This document shows, in pieces, positions 34,590 to 42,727 of a DNA stretch of 64,000 nucleotides. The DNA comes from Paraconexibacter algicola (GTDB lineage Bacteria > Actinomycetota > Thermoleophilia > Solirubrobacterales > Solirubrobacteraceae). The stretch's first letter is position 1. Each line of letters starts with the position of its first letter. The notes beneath the pieces were generated by a model. That model worked only from the letters and a program-made list of their open reading frames with translations. It was not told the DNA's origin and did not search any database. The stretch covers positions 2,898,165 through 2,962,164 of the forward strand of contig NZ_PYYB01000001.1 of NCBI RefSeq assembly GCF_003044185.1. Direction: 5' to 3'. Both the position numbers and the translations under genes were made by a program.

Positions 34590-36575
34590 ATGCGTGCCGG
34601 TCAGCACCGCACCGCCCGCCGGGCGGCCCTCACCCTCGGCTGCGCCCTGCTCGCCCTCCCGGCGACGGCGCCGCCGCGCGCCGACGCGCGGATCACGCCC
34701 GTCACCCCGATCGCGGGGCCGAGCACCGCGATCGTCGAGCTCGGCGGCGTCGCCATGGCACCCGACGGCACCGGCGGTCTCGTCTTCCGCCGCCGCGACG
34801 AGGACGGGCGCACGCACATCTACGCGTCGCGGTTCGACGGGGTCACGTGGGCCGCGCCCGTGCGCGTCGACCGCGGCCAGCGGTTCGACTCCTCCTGGCC
34901 GGCGATCGCCGCCGCGGGCGGCGGCCGGCTCGTCGTCGTCTGGGTGCAGGAGTTCGGCGTCGCCACCGACCGCCTGTTCGCGGCCACGCTCGACCCCGGC
35001 GCCACCGGCTTCCAGGCCCCGGTCCCCGTCGACCTCAACGTCGGCGAGGCGATCGCGACCTATCCCACGGTCGCGATGAACCGCGCGGGCACCGCCTACG
35101 TCGTCTACCGGGTCGTCAACGCCACCCCGCAGCAGAACACGTCGCTGCCGTCGGACACGGTCGACGCCGACGTGCGCGTCGCCCGCACCAGCGGCCAGTT
35201 CTGGTCGGTGCTGGGCGCCCCGATGGACCGCGACATCGCCGTCCCCGTCGCCACCCCGACCGCGCTGAACGCTCCGCGCATCGGCGTCGACGTCGCGGGC
35301 AACGCGGTCGTCGCCTGGCAGGAGCCCGACGCCACCCAGACCGATCGCGTCTTCGCGCGGCGCCTGTTCGGCGGGACGATGGGCATCGCGCTCCAGGTCT
35401 CCCCGTCGGAGCGCGACGGCCGCCCGGTCCGCGGGCGGACCGACCAGCTCGCGCTCGCCGTCGCGGGCTTCGGCCAGGCGGTCGTCGGCTACCGCGAGCT
35501 CGGCGAGGGCGACGAGGCCGCCGCCGACGCCCGCGTCTGGACCAACGCCATCCCCGAGTCCTTCAGCGACAAGGCCGCGGCGTTCGCGGGCCCGCGCCTG
35601 GCTGACGGCGGACCGGCCGCCCCCGACCAGCCGCTCTCCGCCCCGCCCGGACCGGTGAGCGTCGCGACGACCCCCGCGGGCGCGGTCGCCGCCGGCGTGG
35701 CCGTCGGGCCGGCGTCGCTCGTCGTCTCCGGGGACGACCGCAGCGTCGGCGCCCCGGTGCGCCTGGACGACGGCACCTCGACGGCCTCCGGCGACCCGGT
35801 CGTCGGGCTCTCCTCCGCCGACGCGGCCGCCGCCTACGCCTGGCGGGTGCAGCAGGGCCGGGTCGGGGCGGTCGCCGCGCGCGAGGTCCGCGCCGACGGC
35901 GTCCCGACGACGCGCGTGCTCTCCGCACCGCGCGGCGGCCGCGTCACCGACCTGCGCCTCGCGGGCTCCGGCGTCGGGGACGCCGCGATCGCCTGGGTGC
36001 AGGGGGAGGGGGACGGGACCCAGATCGCCGCCGCGGTGATCGACGCGCCGCCCGCCCAGTTCGCGGCGCAGGCGCCGCTCACCTGGGTCCGCACCCCGAC
36101 CGCGAAGCTCGCCTGGGACACGGCGCCGCACGCGATCGGCGGCGTCAGCTACGACCTCACCGTCGACGACGAGCAGGTCGCGACCGGCCTCACCCGCACC
36201 CGCACCGAGCTCCCGCTCGCCGATGTCGAGGACGGCCGCCGCACGCTCGTGGTCATCGCGCGCGACAGCGCCGGCCAGGAGACCGAGAGCATCCCGACCG
36301 AGCTGCGCGTCGACCGCACGGCGCCGACCGTCACGGTCGGCCGCAGCGGCCGCCGCGGCGTGCGCGTCGCGATCACCGACGGCGCGGCGGGGGAGTCCTC
36401 CGGCCCGAGCGCCGCGGGCACCACCGTCCGCTTCGGGGACGGCCGCGGGACCCGCGGTCGCGTCAGCCGGATCGTCCACACCTACCGGAAGGCCGGGCGC
36501 TACCGCGTGACCGTCACGACCCGCGACCGCGTCGGCAACCGGCGCGTCCTGCGCCGCACGGTGGTGGTTCGGTGA
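34590..36575 (+). CDS. Secreted beta-propeller-like protein with C-terminal PKD-type domain
   Basis: A 661-aa exported protein. A signal peptide (about 1-33, ending PRADA) is followed by a long beta-rich region (about 45-490) with recurring blocks such as GGLVFRRRDEDGRTHIYASRFDG and NAVVAWQEPDATQTDRVFARRL, as in propellers that read like WAWQ-type repeats. Residues about 505-580 look like a fibronectin/Ig-type module (ISYDLTVDD-like), and about 590-661 like a PKD fold (TTVRFGDGRGTRGRVSRIVHTYRKAGRYRVTVTTRD). Such modules bind carbohydrate or protein at the cell surface. The adjacent PHO-box-like repeats indicate phosphate control. The next gene overlaps its stop by 4 bases. Confidence 0.75.
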   Translation: MRAGQHRTARRAALTLGCALLALPATAPPRADARITPVTPIAGPSTAIVELGGVAMAPDGTGGLVFRRRDEDGRTHIYASRFDGVTWAAPVRVDRGQRFDSSWPAIAAAGGGRLVVVWVQEFGVATDRLFAATLDPGATGFQAPVPVDLNVGEAIATYPTVAMNRAGTAYVVYRVVNATPQQNTSLPSDTVDADVRVARTSGQFWSVLGAPMDRDIAVPVATPTALNAPRIGVDVAGNAVVAWQEPDATQTDRVFARRLFGGTMGIALQVSPSERDGRPVRGRTDQLALAVAGFGQAVVGYRELGEGDEAAADARVWTNAIPESFSDKAAAFAGPRLADGGPAAPDQPLSAPPGPVSVATTPAGAVAAGVAVGPASLVVSGDDRSVGAPVRLDDGTSTASGDPVVGLSSADAAAAYAWRVQQGRVGAVAAREVRADGVPTTRVLSAPRGGRVTDLRLAGSGVGDAAIAWVQGEGDGTQIAAAVIDAPPAQFAAQAPLTWVRTPTAKLAWDTAPHAIGGVSYDLTVDDEQVATGLTRTRTELPLADVEDGRRTLVVIARDSAGQETESIPTELRVDRTAPTVTVGRSGRRGVRVAITDGAAGESSGPSAAGTTVRFGDGRGTRGRVSRIVHTYRKAGRYRVTVTTRDRVGNRRVLRRTVVVR

Positions 36576-38635
36576 GGCGGGCAATCCTCGCCGGCCTCGG
36601 CCTCGCGCTGCTGCTCCCCGGCAGCGCCGGCGCCGCCACCGGCTTCCAGGCCGGCGCCGACCTGCTCAGCAGCTCGCTCGCCCGGCTCGAGCAGGCCGAC
36701 GACACCACCACGAACGTCGCCCTCACCCGCGACGCCCGCTTCGCGCTGATCACGACCCGCGCGACGAACCTGTTCGCCGACGACGACCCCGACCCGCCCG
36801 GTCGCACCCGCGCCGGGGGCGTCTTCCGGCGCGACCTCGCCAGCGGCGCGCTCGAGCTGGTCGCCGCCGGGGACGAGCTCGACGAGGCCACCCGCGAGCT
36901 CGTGATCCGCGGCGCGCGCGGCGCGTCGATCTCCGACGACGGCCGCCTCGTCGCGTTCACCACGAACGCGCCGCTGGTCGCCGCCGACCGCAACGGCAAC
37001 GCCGACGTGTACGTGCGCGACCTCGCCGTGCCCCGGGGCGCCCCGGGCGCCTACGAGCTGATCAGCGCCCGCGACGGCGGGGACGTGCCGGCGACCTACG
37101 GGGTGCGCGATCCGGATCTGCCGGGCCGCAACCCGGGCACCGAGACCTACCCGGGCGGTGCGATCTCCGCCGACGGGCGCTTCGTGGTGCTCCGCACGGG
37201 CTCGGTGACCTCCGACCTGCCCGACCGCGCGACCACGGACACGCCCCCGGGCACGCTGCTCGTGCGCGACCGGGCCGAGCGCCGGACGATCCTCGTCACC
37301 CGCGAGAGCGAGACCGGCGAGCCGGTCGGCGGCGCCACCGGGCCGGCGACGATCAGCGCCGACGGCAGCACCGTCGCGTGGGTGGGGATCCGCGCCGCGC
37401 AGCAGACGCGCTTCCAGCCCGGGGAGAACCGCAACCCGCTCACCGAGCACTACCTGTGGCGGCGCATCGCCGACGGTGCGGCCGCGCGCACCCGGCGCAT
37501 CACCGGTGCGGTCGACACCGACGACCCCGCGTGCGACCCCGAGACCACCGTCGAGCCGTCCCCGACGGCCACCGGGCCCTGCTACGGGCCGCTGGCCGAC
37601 CAGGAGGCGGGCCGCGTCGGGATCGGGGCGCGCGCCCCCCAGCTCTCCGCGGACGGGCGCACGGTCGTGTTCCTCGCGGCGGGCGCGTTGCGGCCGGACA
37701 GCACCGGCTTCGAGGGCGTCGAGGTCTTCACGACCTCGATGGCGCCCGGGGCCACGCGCAAGGACGCGACCACGCAGCTGACGCGCGGCGCGCTCTCCGG
37801 CGACCCCGCGGCCGCGGCCACGATCGACGACCTCGCCTGGTCGGCGGACGGCCGCTGGCTGGCGCTGCTGACCAACCGCACCCGCTTCACGTTCCCGGCG
37901 CTCACCCCGATCGGCACGTTCCGGCGCACCCCGGACACCCGCGAGCTGCTGCTCGCCGACCTGCAGCGGCGGACGGTCGAGCGCGTCGTGACCGACCGCG
38001 GCGGGGGCGACATCGACGCCGACATCGGCCGCCAGCCCGCGATCGCCGCGGACGGCGCCACGCTCGCGTTCGTGTCCAGCACCCCGGACCTGTTCTTCGG
38101 CGACGCCAACGAGCAGGCCGACGCCTGGCTCGTGCGCCGCGCGCCCCCGGTCGTGGCGGAGCCACCGCCCCCGGAGGAGAACCAGGGCCAGATCGTCGTC
38201 ACGCAGACCGCCGAGCCCGACGAGCCCGACCTGGGCCTCGGCGTCCGCGACCGCCGGGACGGAACCGTCCGCGTCTCGGTCCGCGCCCCGGAGCCTGGCG
38301 CGTTCACCGTCTTCGCCCGGGCCGGCAAGCCCCTGCGCACAGTGGCGCGCGCGACGCGCACGGTCCGCAAGGCGGGGCGCGCCGCGTTCCTGCTGAAGCT
38401 CACGGCGGCCGAGCGCCGACGCCTGGCGCGCAGTCGCCGTCTCAGCGCCACGGTCCGCGTGCGCTTCGTCCCGACCGCTCCCGGAGCGCGTGCGCTGACC
38501 GAGGTCGGCAGCGTCCGCTACACGCTGCGCCGCGCCGCCTCGAAGACGAGCAGGACCCCGCCGAAGACCAAGACCCGGGCTCGTGGTGCATCGAACTGGA
38601 GAACTTCTGGTGAACGCGATGGGGCCGACCTGTGA
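36572..38635 (+). CDS. Secreted PD40/TolB-like beta-propeller protein
   Basis: A 687-aa exported protein starting at a GTG that overlaps the previous stop (GTGA). A signal peptide (about 1-22) is followed by propeller blades with PD40-type motifs: ASISDDGRLVAFTTN near 114, GAISADGRFVVLRTG near 193, ATISADGSTVAWVG near 256, PQLSADGRTVVFLA near 355 and PAIAADGATLAFVSS near 490. After a Pro/Glu linker comes a beta module (about 548-650) ending in basic residues, shared in style with other secreted proteins in the window. The last 14 codons are also the six-unit PHO-box-like array, so the C-terminal tail is probably dictated by regulatory DNA. Confidence 0.75.
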   Translation: MRRAILAGLGLALLLPGSAGAATGFQAGADLLSSSLARLEQADDTTTNVALTRDARFALITTRATNLFADDDPDPPGRTRAGGVFRRDLASGALELVAAGDELDEATRELVIRGARGASISDDGRLVAFTTNAPLVAADRNGNADVYVRDLAVPRGAPGAYELISARDGGDVPATYGVRDPDLPGRNPGTETYPGGAISADGRFVVLRTGSVTSDLPDRATTDTPPGTLLVRDRAERRTILVTRESETGEPVGGATGPATISADGSTVAWVGIRAAQQTRFQPGENRNPLTEHYLWRRIADGAAARTRRITGAVDTDDPACDPETTVEPSPTATGPCYGPLADQEAGRVGIGARAPQLSADGRTVVFLAAGALRPDSTGFEGVEVFTTSMAPGATRKDATTQLTRGALSGDPAAAATIDDLAWSADGRWLALLTNRTRFTFPALTPIGTFRRTPDTRELLLADLQRRTVERVVTDRGGGDIDADIGRQPAIAADGATLAFVSSTPDLFFGDANEQADAWLVRRAPPVVAEPPPPEENQGQIVVTQTAEPDEPDLGLGVRDRRDGTVRVSVRAPEPGAFTVFARAGKPLRTVARATRTVRKAGRAAFLLKLTAAERRRLARSRRLSATVRVRFVPTAPGARALTEVGSVRYTLRRAASKTSRTPPKTKTRARGASNWRTSGERDGADL

Positions 38636-38659
38636 CCGACCGGTGGCCGTTCGGTGAAC
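38594..38659 (-). promoter_or_regulatory. PHO-box-like array, six 11-bp repeats, reverse orientation
   Basis: On the minus strand: GTTCACCGAAC, GGCCACCGGTC, GGTCACAGGTC, GGCCCCATCGC, GTTCACCAGAA and GTTCTCCAGTT in perfect 11-bp register. It is the longest array in the window. It overlaps the last 42 bases of the upstream gene and lies 84 bp before the PstS-like gene, pointing away from it. Confidence 0.7.
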
Positions 38660-38742
38660 ACCCCTGGTGCGCGGGCCGCCGGTCCGCTCCTCTACCCGGC
38701 GCCAACCACCACCACGAGTCGTTGAAAGGACCCGTCACCACG

Positions 38743-40629
38743 ATGGCACTCCCCACGACGGCGAAGGCCCGGGGCGCGCGCATGCTCGCCACGGTCCTCG
38801 CCGGGTCAGCAGCCGCCGCCGCCCTCTCCGCGCCGGCCGCACACGCCGCATTCGTCACCCCCGCCTGCAAGGGCGCGGACATCTCCGGCGTCGGCGCGAC
38901 GTTCCCCGTCCAGGCGCACGTCGGCTGGGTCGCGAACTTCAGGTCCGACACCCCCGGCGCCTGCGGCGCCACCGCCCCGAACGTCACGTACAACCCGTCC
39001 GGTGCGATCACCGGCTCGGGGGCGGGCCGCATCGCGATGGGCCTGCGCTCGGCGGCGGGCAGCAGCAACCCGAACCCGAACCAGAACCGCGACGCCAACC
39101 GGCGCTTCGCGGGCACCGACGAGCCGCCGACGCCCGCGCAGACCCTGCAGATGGAGCAGGGGCCGATCGACAACAACGGCGTCGACGTCACCCCGACCGA
39201 CAACGGCGACCTGCACGTCATCCCGGTCGCGGTCGGCGCGGTCGCCGTCGACGTGAACTTCCCGCAGGGCTGCACCGTCCCGACCGCACTCCAGGCCAAC
39301 GCGCCCGCGGACTCCACCGTGCGCCTGAAGCTCGAGGCCGGCCAGCTCGAGAAGGCCTTCGCGGCCGACACGCTCGTCGACACCTGGGGCGAGCTCGTCC
39401 CCGGCATCACCGGCACGCCCTCCGACGCGAACCTCGGTACCACCTGCGCCGGGGCGCCGATCCGCCGCGTCGTGCGCCAGGACGACTCCGGCACGACGTT
39501 CGCGCTGAAGGACTGGCTGGCGAAGGTCAACCCCAACCGCGGCTGGAGGACCACGTTCGGCGCCACGCCGAACACGACGTGGCCGAACACGGTCAACGAG
39601 TCGAGCGCGGCGACGTGCCCGTACACGTCCAACCTCTGCAAGGCGGCCTCCAGCGGCGGCGGCAACCAGCTCACGCTGCTGGCCAACGCGCAGTCGCAGG
39701 GCTCGATCGGCTACGGCGTCGTCGCCGACTCCCGCACGCGCGGCTTCGACGTCGCGAGCGCCACCGACACGACGTTCTGGGTCGCGATCCAGAACGACGC
39801 CGGCGGTACCGCGTACGACCCGAGCCGCTCCCCGAACGGCTACAAGCAGAACGGCCTCGCGGGCTCGAACTGCGGCGGCGTGACGTTCACCGGCGTCCCG
39901 GCGACCACGCTCGGCGACTGGGAGGCCGTGTCCGCCGCGGGCGGGGCGGGCTCGACCGCCTACCCGGCCTGCACCGTGACCTACATCCTCGCGTGGGACG
40001 ACTACGGCCCCGTCTACGGGCTGTCGGCCGACAACGAGAAGAAGGCCCGCACGGCCAAGGACTACCTGTCCTCGATCGTGACCGCCGACGGCCAGGCCGA
40101 CCTCAGCGCCCGTGACTACGCGCCGCTGCCGACGAGCCTGCGCACGATCGCCCAGAACGGCGTGGCGGCCATCGGCTACAACAAGGCGGACACGGGGGTC
40201 GTGACCCCGCCCGCCCCGGCGCCGGCGCCCGCGCCGGCCACGCCCGCCCCGACCACCCCGGCGGCCGGCGGCACCACGCCGCAGCCCGCGCCGCAGGCGC
40301 CGAGCAACGTGTTTACCGTCGCCTCGGGTCGCGTCAGCAGCACGAACCTGCTGCTGAGCATCCAGGTCCCGGGGGCCGGCACCGTCCGCGCCGTCGCGAC
40401 CGCGAAGGTCAAGGGCAAGACGGTCCGCGTCGGCAGCGTCTCCGCGACCGCCAGCGCGGCGGGCACGGTGAAGCTCACGATCAAGGCCTCCTCGGCGGCG
40501 AAGAAGCTGCTGAAGAAGGCCGGCCTGAAGGTCTCGGTCGCGGTCACGTACACGCCCACGGGCGGCACGGCGGCCTCGAAGTCGAAGGCCCTGACGCTGA
40601 AGAAGCTGAAGGCGGCCAAGAAGAAGTAG
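38743..40629 (+). CDS. PstS-like substrate-binding protein with C-terminal beta module
   Basis: A 628-aa exported protein, nearly twice the usual PstS length. A signal peptide spans about 1-36 (ending APAAHA-AF). The binding domain (about 40-485) has ISGVGATFPVQAHVGW near 46, SGAGRIAMGLRSAAG near 92, LHVIPVAVGAVAVDVNF near 164, RQDDSGTTFALKDW near 245 and SQGSIGYGVVADSR near 320, equivalent to PstS phosphate-contact loops, with several inserts and Cys pairs. An Ala/Pro linker (about 490-520) leads to a beta module (about 525-628) ending KLKAAKKK. A GAAAGGA ribosome-binding site precedes the ATG. It may bind phosphate or a phosphorylated ligand and be wall-associated. A GC-rich hairpin follows. 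Confidence 0.8.
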   Translation: MALPTTAKARGARMLATVLAGSAAAAALSAPAAHAAFVTPACKGADISGVGATFPVQAHVGWVANFRSDTPGACGATAPNVTYNPSGAITGSGAGRIAMGLRSAAGSSNPNPNQNRDANRRFAGTDEPPTPAQTLQMEQGPIDNNGVDVTPTDNGDLHVIPVAVGAVAVDVNFPQGCTVPTALQANAPADSTVRLKLEAGQLEKAFAADTLVDTWGELVPGITGTPSDANLGTTCAGAPIRRVVRQDDSGTTFALKDWLAKVNPNRGWRTTFGATPNTTWPNTVNESSAATCPYTSNLCKAASSGGGNQLTLLANAQSQGSIGYGVVADSRTRGFDVASATDTTFWVAIQNDAGGTAYDPSRSPNGYKQNGLAGSNCGGVTFTGVPATTLGDWEAVSAAGGAGSTAYPACTVTYILAWDDYGPVYGLSADNEKKARTAKDYLSSIVTADGQADLSARDYAPLPTSLRTIAQNGVAAIGYNKADTGVVTPPAPAPAPAPATPAPTTPAAGGTTPQPAPQAPSNVFTVASGRVSSTNLLLSIQVPGAGTVRAVATAKVKGKTVRVGSVSATASAAGTVKLTIKASSAAKKLLKKAGLKVSVAVTYTPTGGTAASKSKALTLKKLKAAKKK

Positions 40630-40649
40630 CCGGACCCGCAGCACCCCGA

Positions 40650-40685
40650 CGGCGGGGCGGACGCGCACGCGCGCCCGCCCCGCCG
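40650..40685. terminator. Strong GC-rich hairpin between the PstS-like and FtsH-like genes
   Basis: An inverted repeat of 16 bp with one mismatch (cores GCGGGGCGGACGCG at 40652-40665 and CGCGCCCGCCCCGC at 40670-40683) encloses a 4-nt loop. There is no T-tract, as is common in very GC-rich actinobacteria. It may end or attenuate transcription from the PstS-like gene. Confidence 0.6.
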
Positions 40686-40714
40686 CGGTCGTTCCATCCA
40701 CACGAAGGACGTTC

Positions 40715-42727
40715 ATGAGTCAGCCCAGCAAGAGCAGCCGCCCGCACCTCGGGCAGCGGTCCAACCCCGTTCTCACCGTCGCCAAGGACGTCGGCACCGC
40801 GCTGCGCACGTTCCTGCTGCGGGACCTGCTCGCGACCTTCCTGCTGCTCGCCTCGATCGCGCTGACGATCACGTTCTTCTCGCTGCTGGACTCCACGCGG
40901 CCGGAGTCGCCCGGCCAGCGCGCGCCGCTGTCGGCGATCGTCAACCTCGCCGAGGCGGGCCTGATCACCAACGCGACGCTGCTGGACCACGACTCCGTCG
41001 TCGCCGTGCGCACCCGCAGCGACCTGCGCCTCTACGCGCCCTACCCGGCGTCCAACGCGCAGACCCAGTCGCTGTTCCGCACGCTCGACGAGGGCGGCGC
41101 CGCCGTCACCGTCGACCAGCAGTCCTTCAAGGGCGAGCGCCAGGTCATCGTCCAGTTCCTCGTCCCGATCCTCCTGCTCGTCGCGCTGTTCGCGTTCTTC
41201 ACGAAGCTCATGAACGACGGCGGCGCGGGCGGGATCGCCGCGTTCTCGAACATCGGGCGCAAGGGCAAGAAGAAGGGCAAGGGCACCGCCCACAAGGTCA
41301 CCTTCGACGACATCGCGGGCGTGCCCGACGCGGTCGCCGAGCTGCGCGAGATCCGCGACTACCTCGCCGACCCCGGCAAGTACGTGGCGCTCGGCGCCGG
41401 TGCCCCGAAGGGCGTGCTGCTCGTCGGCCCTCCCGGCACCGGCAAGACGCTGCTGGCCAAGGCCGTCGCGGGGGAGGCCGACGCGACCTTCTTCTCGATG
41501 TCCGGCTCGGACTTCGTCGAGTCGCTCGTCGGCGTCGGCGCGGCGCGCGTGCGCGACCTGTTCGCCAAGGCCCGCAAGGCCAGCCCCGCGATCGTGTTCA
41601 TCGACGAGCTCGACGCCGCGGGCCGCAAGCGCGGTGCGGGCATCGGGCAGGGCAACGACGAGCGCGAGCAGACGCTCAACCAGCTGCTCGTCGAGATGGA
41701 CGGCTTCGGCGGCGACGCCGGCCTCGTCGTGCTCGGCGCGACGAACCGCCCGGACATCCTCGACGACGCGCTGCTGCGCCCCGGCCGCTTCGACCGGCAG
41801 GTCACCGTCGACACCCCCGACGTCTTCGGTCGCGAGGCGATCCTCGGGCTCTACGGCTCGAAGAAGCCGCTGGCCCCGGACGTCGACCTCGGCGAGATCG
41901 CCAAGCTGACGCCCGGGTTCTCCGGCGCGGAGCTCGCGAACGTCATGAACGAGGCGGCGCTGCTGACCGTCCGCGAGGGCCGCGAGAAGATCGACCAGCG
42001 CACGCTCGAGGAGGCGATCGACCGCGTGATCGCCGGGCCGGCCAAGCCGCACGCGCTGACCGAGCACGAGCGCTGGCTGATCGCGATCCACGAGTCCTCC
42101 CACGCCGTCGTCACCCGCGCGGTCGGCCAGACCGTCGTCGCGCAGAAGCTGTCGGTCGTCGCCCGCGGCCGCCAGCTCGGCACCTCCGCGGCGATGATGG
42201 GCGACCGCGACGCGGTCGTGCAGCAGGAGCCCGACCTGCAGCGCCAGCTCGTGTCGATCGTCGCCGGCGCCGCCGGCGAGCAGATGGTGTTCGGTTGCCT
42301 GTCCACCGGGGTGCACGACGACCTCCACGCGGCGACCGCGATCGCCCGCTCGATGGTCACCTCCTACGGGATGAGCGACGCGCTCGGCCCGGTCACGATC
42401 GGCGAGAAGCAGGGCCAGGTGTTCCTCGGCGCCTCGCTGCAGGACCTCGGCTCGGTCGGCGCCGCCACCCTCGACCTCATCGACCGCGAGGTCGAGCGGA
42501 TCGTCGCCGACGCGAAGGCGCGCGCCGAGCACGTGCTCGACCGCAACCGCCAGGCGCTCGACGAGACCGCCCGCGCCCTGCTCGAGCACGAGACGCTCTC
42601 CGGGCACGCCCTCGACGCGGTGCTCGCGACCGTCACGCCGATGCCCGTGGAGGAGCTGCGGCACATCACCGCGGGCCGCCCGCCGCAGGAGCCCGCACGC
42701 GACGAGGACCCGCAGCGGGGTGCGTAG
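40715..42727 (+). CDS. FtsH-type membrane AAA+ zinc metalloprotease, atypical pore loop
   Basis: A 670-aa protease. Membrane helices lie at about 38-58 and 145-164 around an extracytoplasmic loop of about 85 residues. The AAA domain has Walker A GPPGTGKT at 238-245, Walker B IVFIDELD at 293-300 and the SRH with RPGRFDRQV near 355-363. The protease site is HESSH at 459-463 with a third ligand in HDDLHAAT near 535. The pore motif reads FVESLVGVG: Leu271 replaces the aromatic Phe that FtsH uses to grip substrate. FtsH degrades misfolded membrane proteins and short-lived regulators. It sits among secreted phosphate-locus proteins and overlaps the next gene by 8 bases. It is probably a specialised paralogue rather than the housekeeping copy. 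Confidence 0.9.
   Translation: MSQPSKSSRPHLGQRSNPVLTVAKDVGTALRTFLLRDLLATFLLLASIALTITFFSLLDSTRPESPGQRAPLSAIVNLAEAGLITNATLLDHDSVVAVRTRSDLRLYAPYPASNAQTQSLFRTLDEGGAAVTVDQQSFKGERQVIVQFLVPILLLVALFAFFTKLMNDGGAGGIAAFSNIGRKGKKKGKGTAHKVTFDDIAGVPDAVAELREIRDYLADPGKYVALGAGAPKGVLLVGPPGTGKTLLAKAVAGEADATFFSMSGSDFVESLVGVGAARVRDLFAKARKASPAIVFIDELDAAGRKRGAGIGQGNDEREQTLNQLLVEMDGFGGDAGLVVLGATNRPDILDDALLRPGRFDRQVTVDTPDVFGREAILGLYGSKKPLAPDVDLGEIAKLTPGFSGAELANVMNEAALLTVREGREKIDQRTLEEAIDRVIAGPAKPHALTEHERWLIAIHESSHAVVTRAVGQTVVAQKLSVVARGRQLGTSAAMMGDRDAVVQQEPDLQRQLVSIVAGAAGEQMVFGCLSTGVHDDLHAATAIARSMVTSYGMSDALGPVTIGEKQGQVFLGASLQDLGSVGAATLDLIDREVERIVADAKARAEHVLDRNRQALDETARALLEHETLSGHALDAVLATVTPMPVEELRHITAGRPPQEPARDEDPQRGA

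Noticed and set aside
34343..34591. Longer pstS reading frame starting at 34591
   Set aside because: It would run through both PHO-box-like arrays and lacks a signal peptide at its start; the GTG at 34342 has GAAGGAG and a proper signal peptide.
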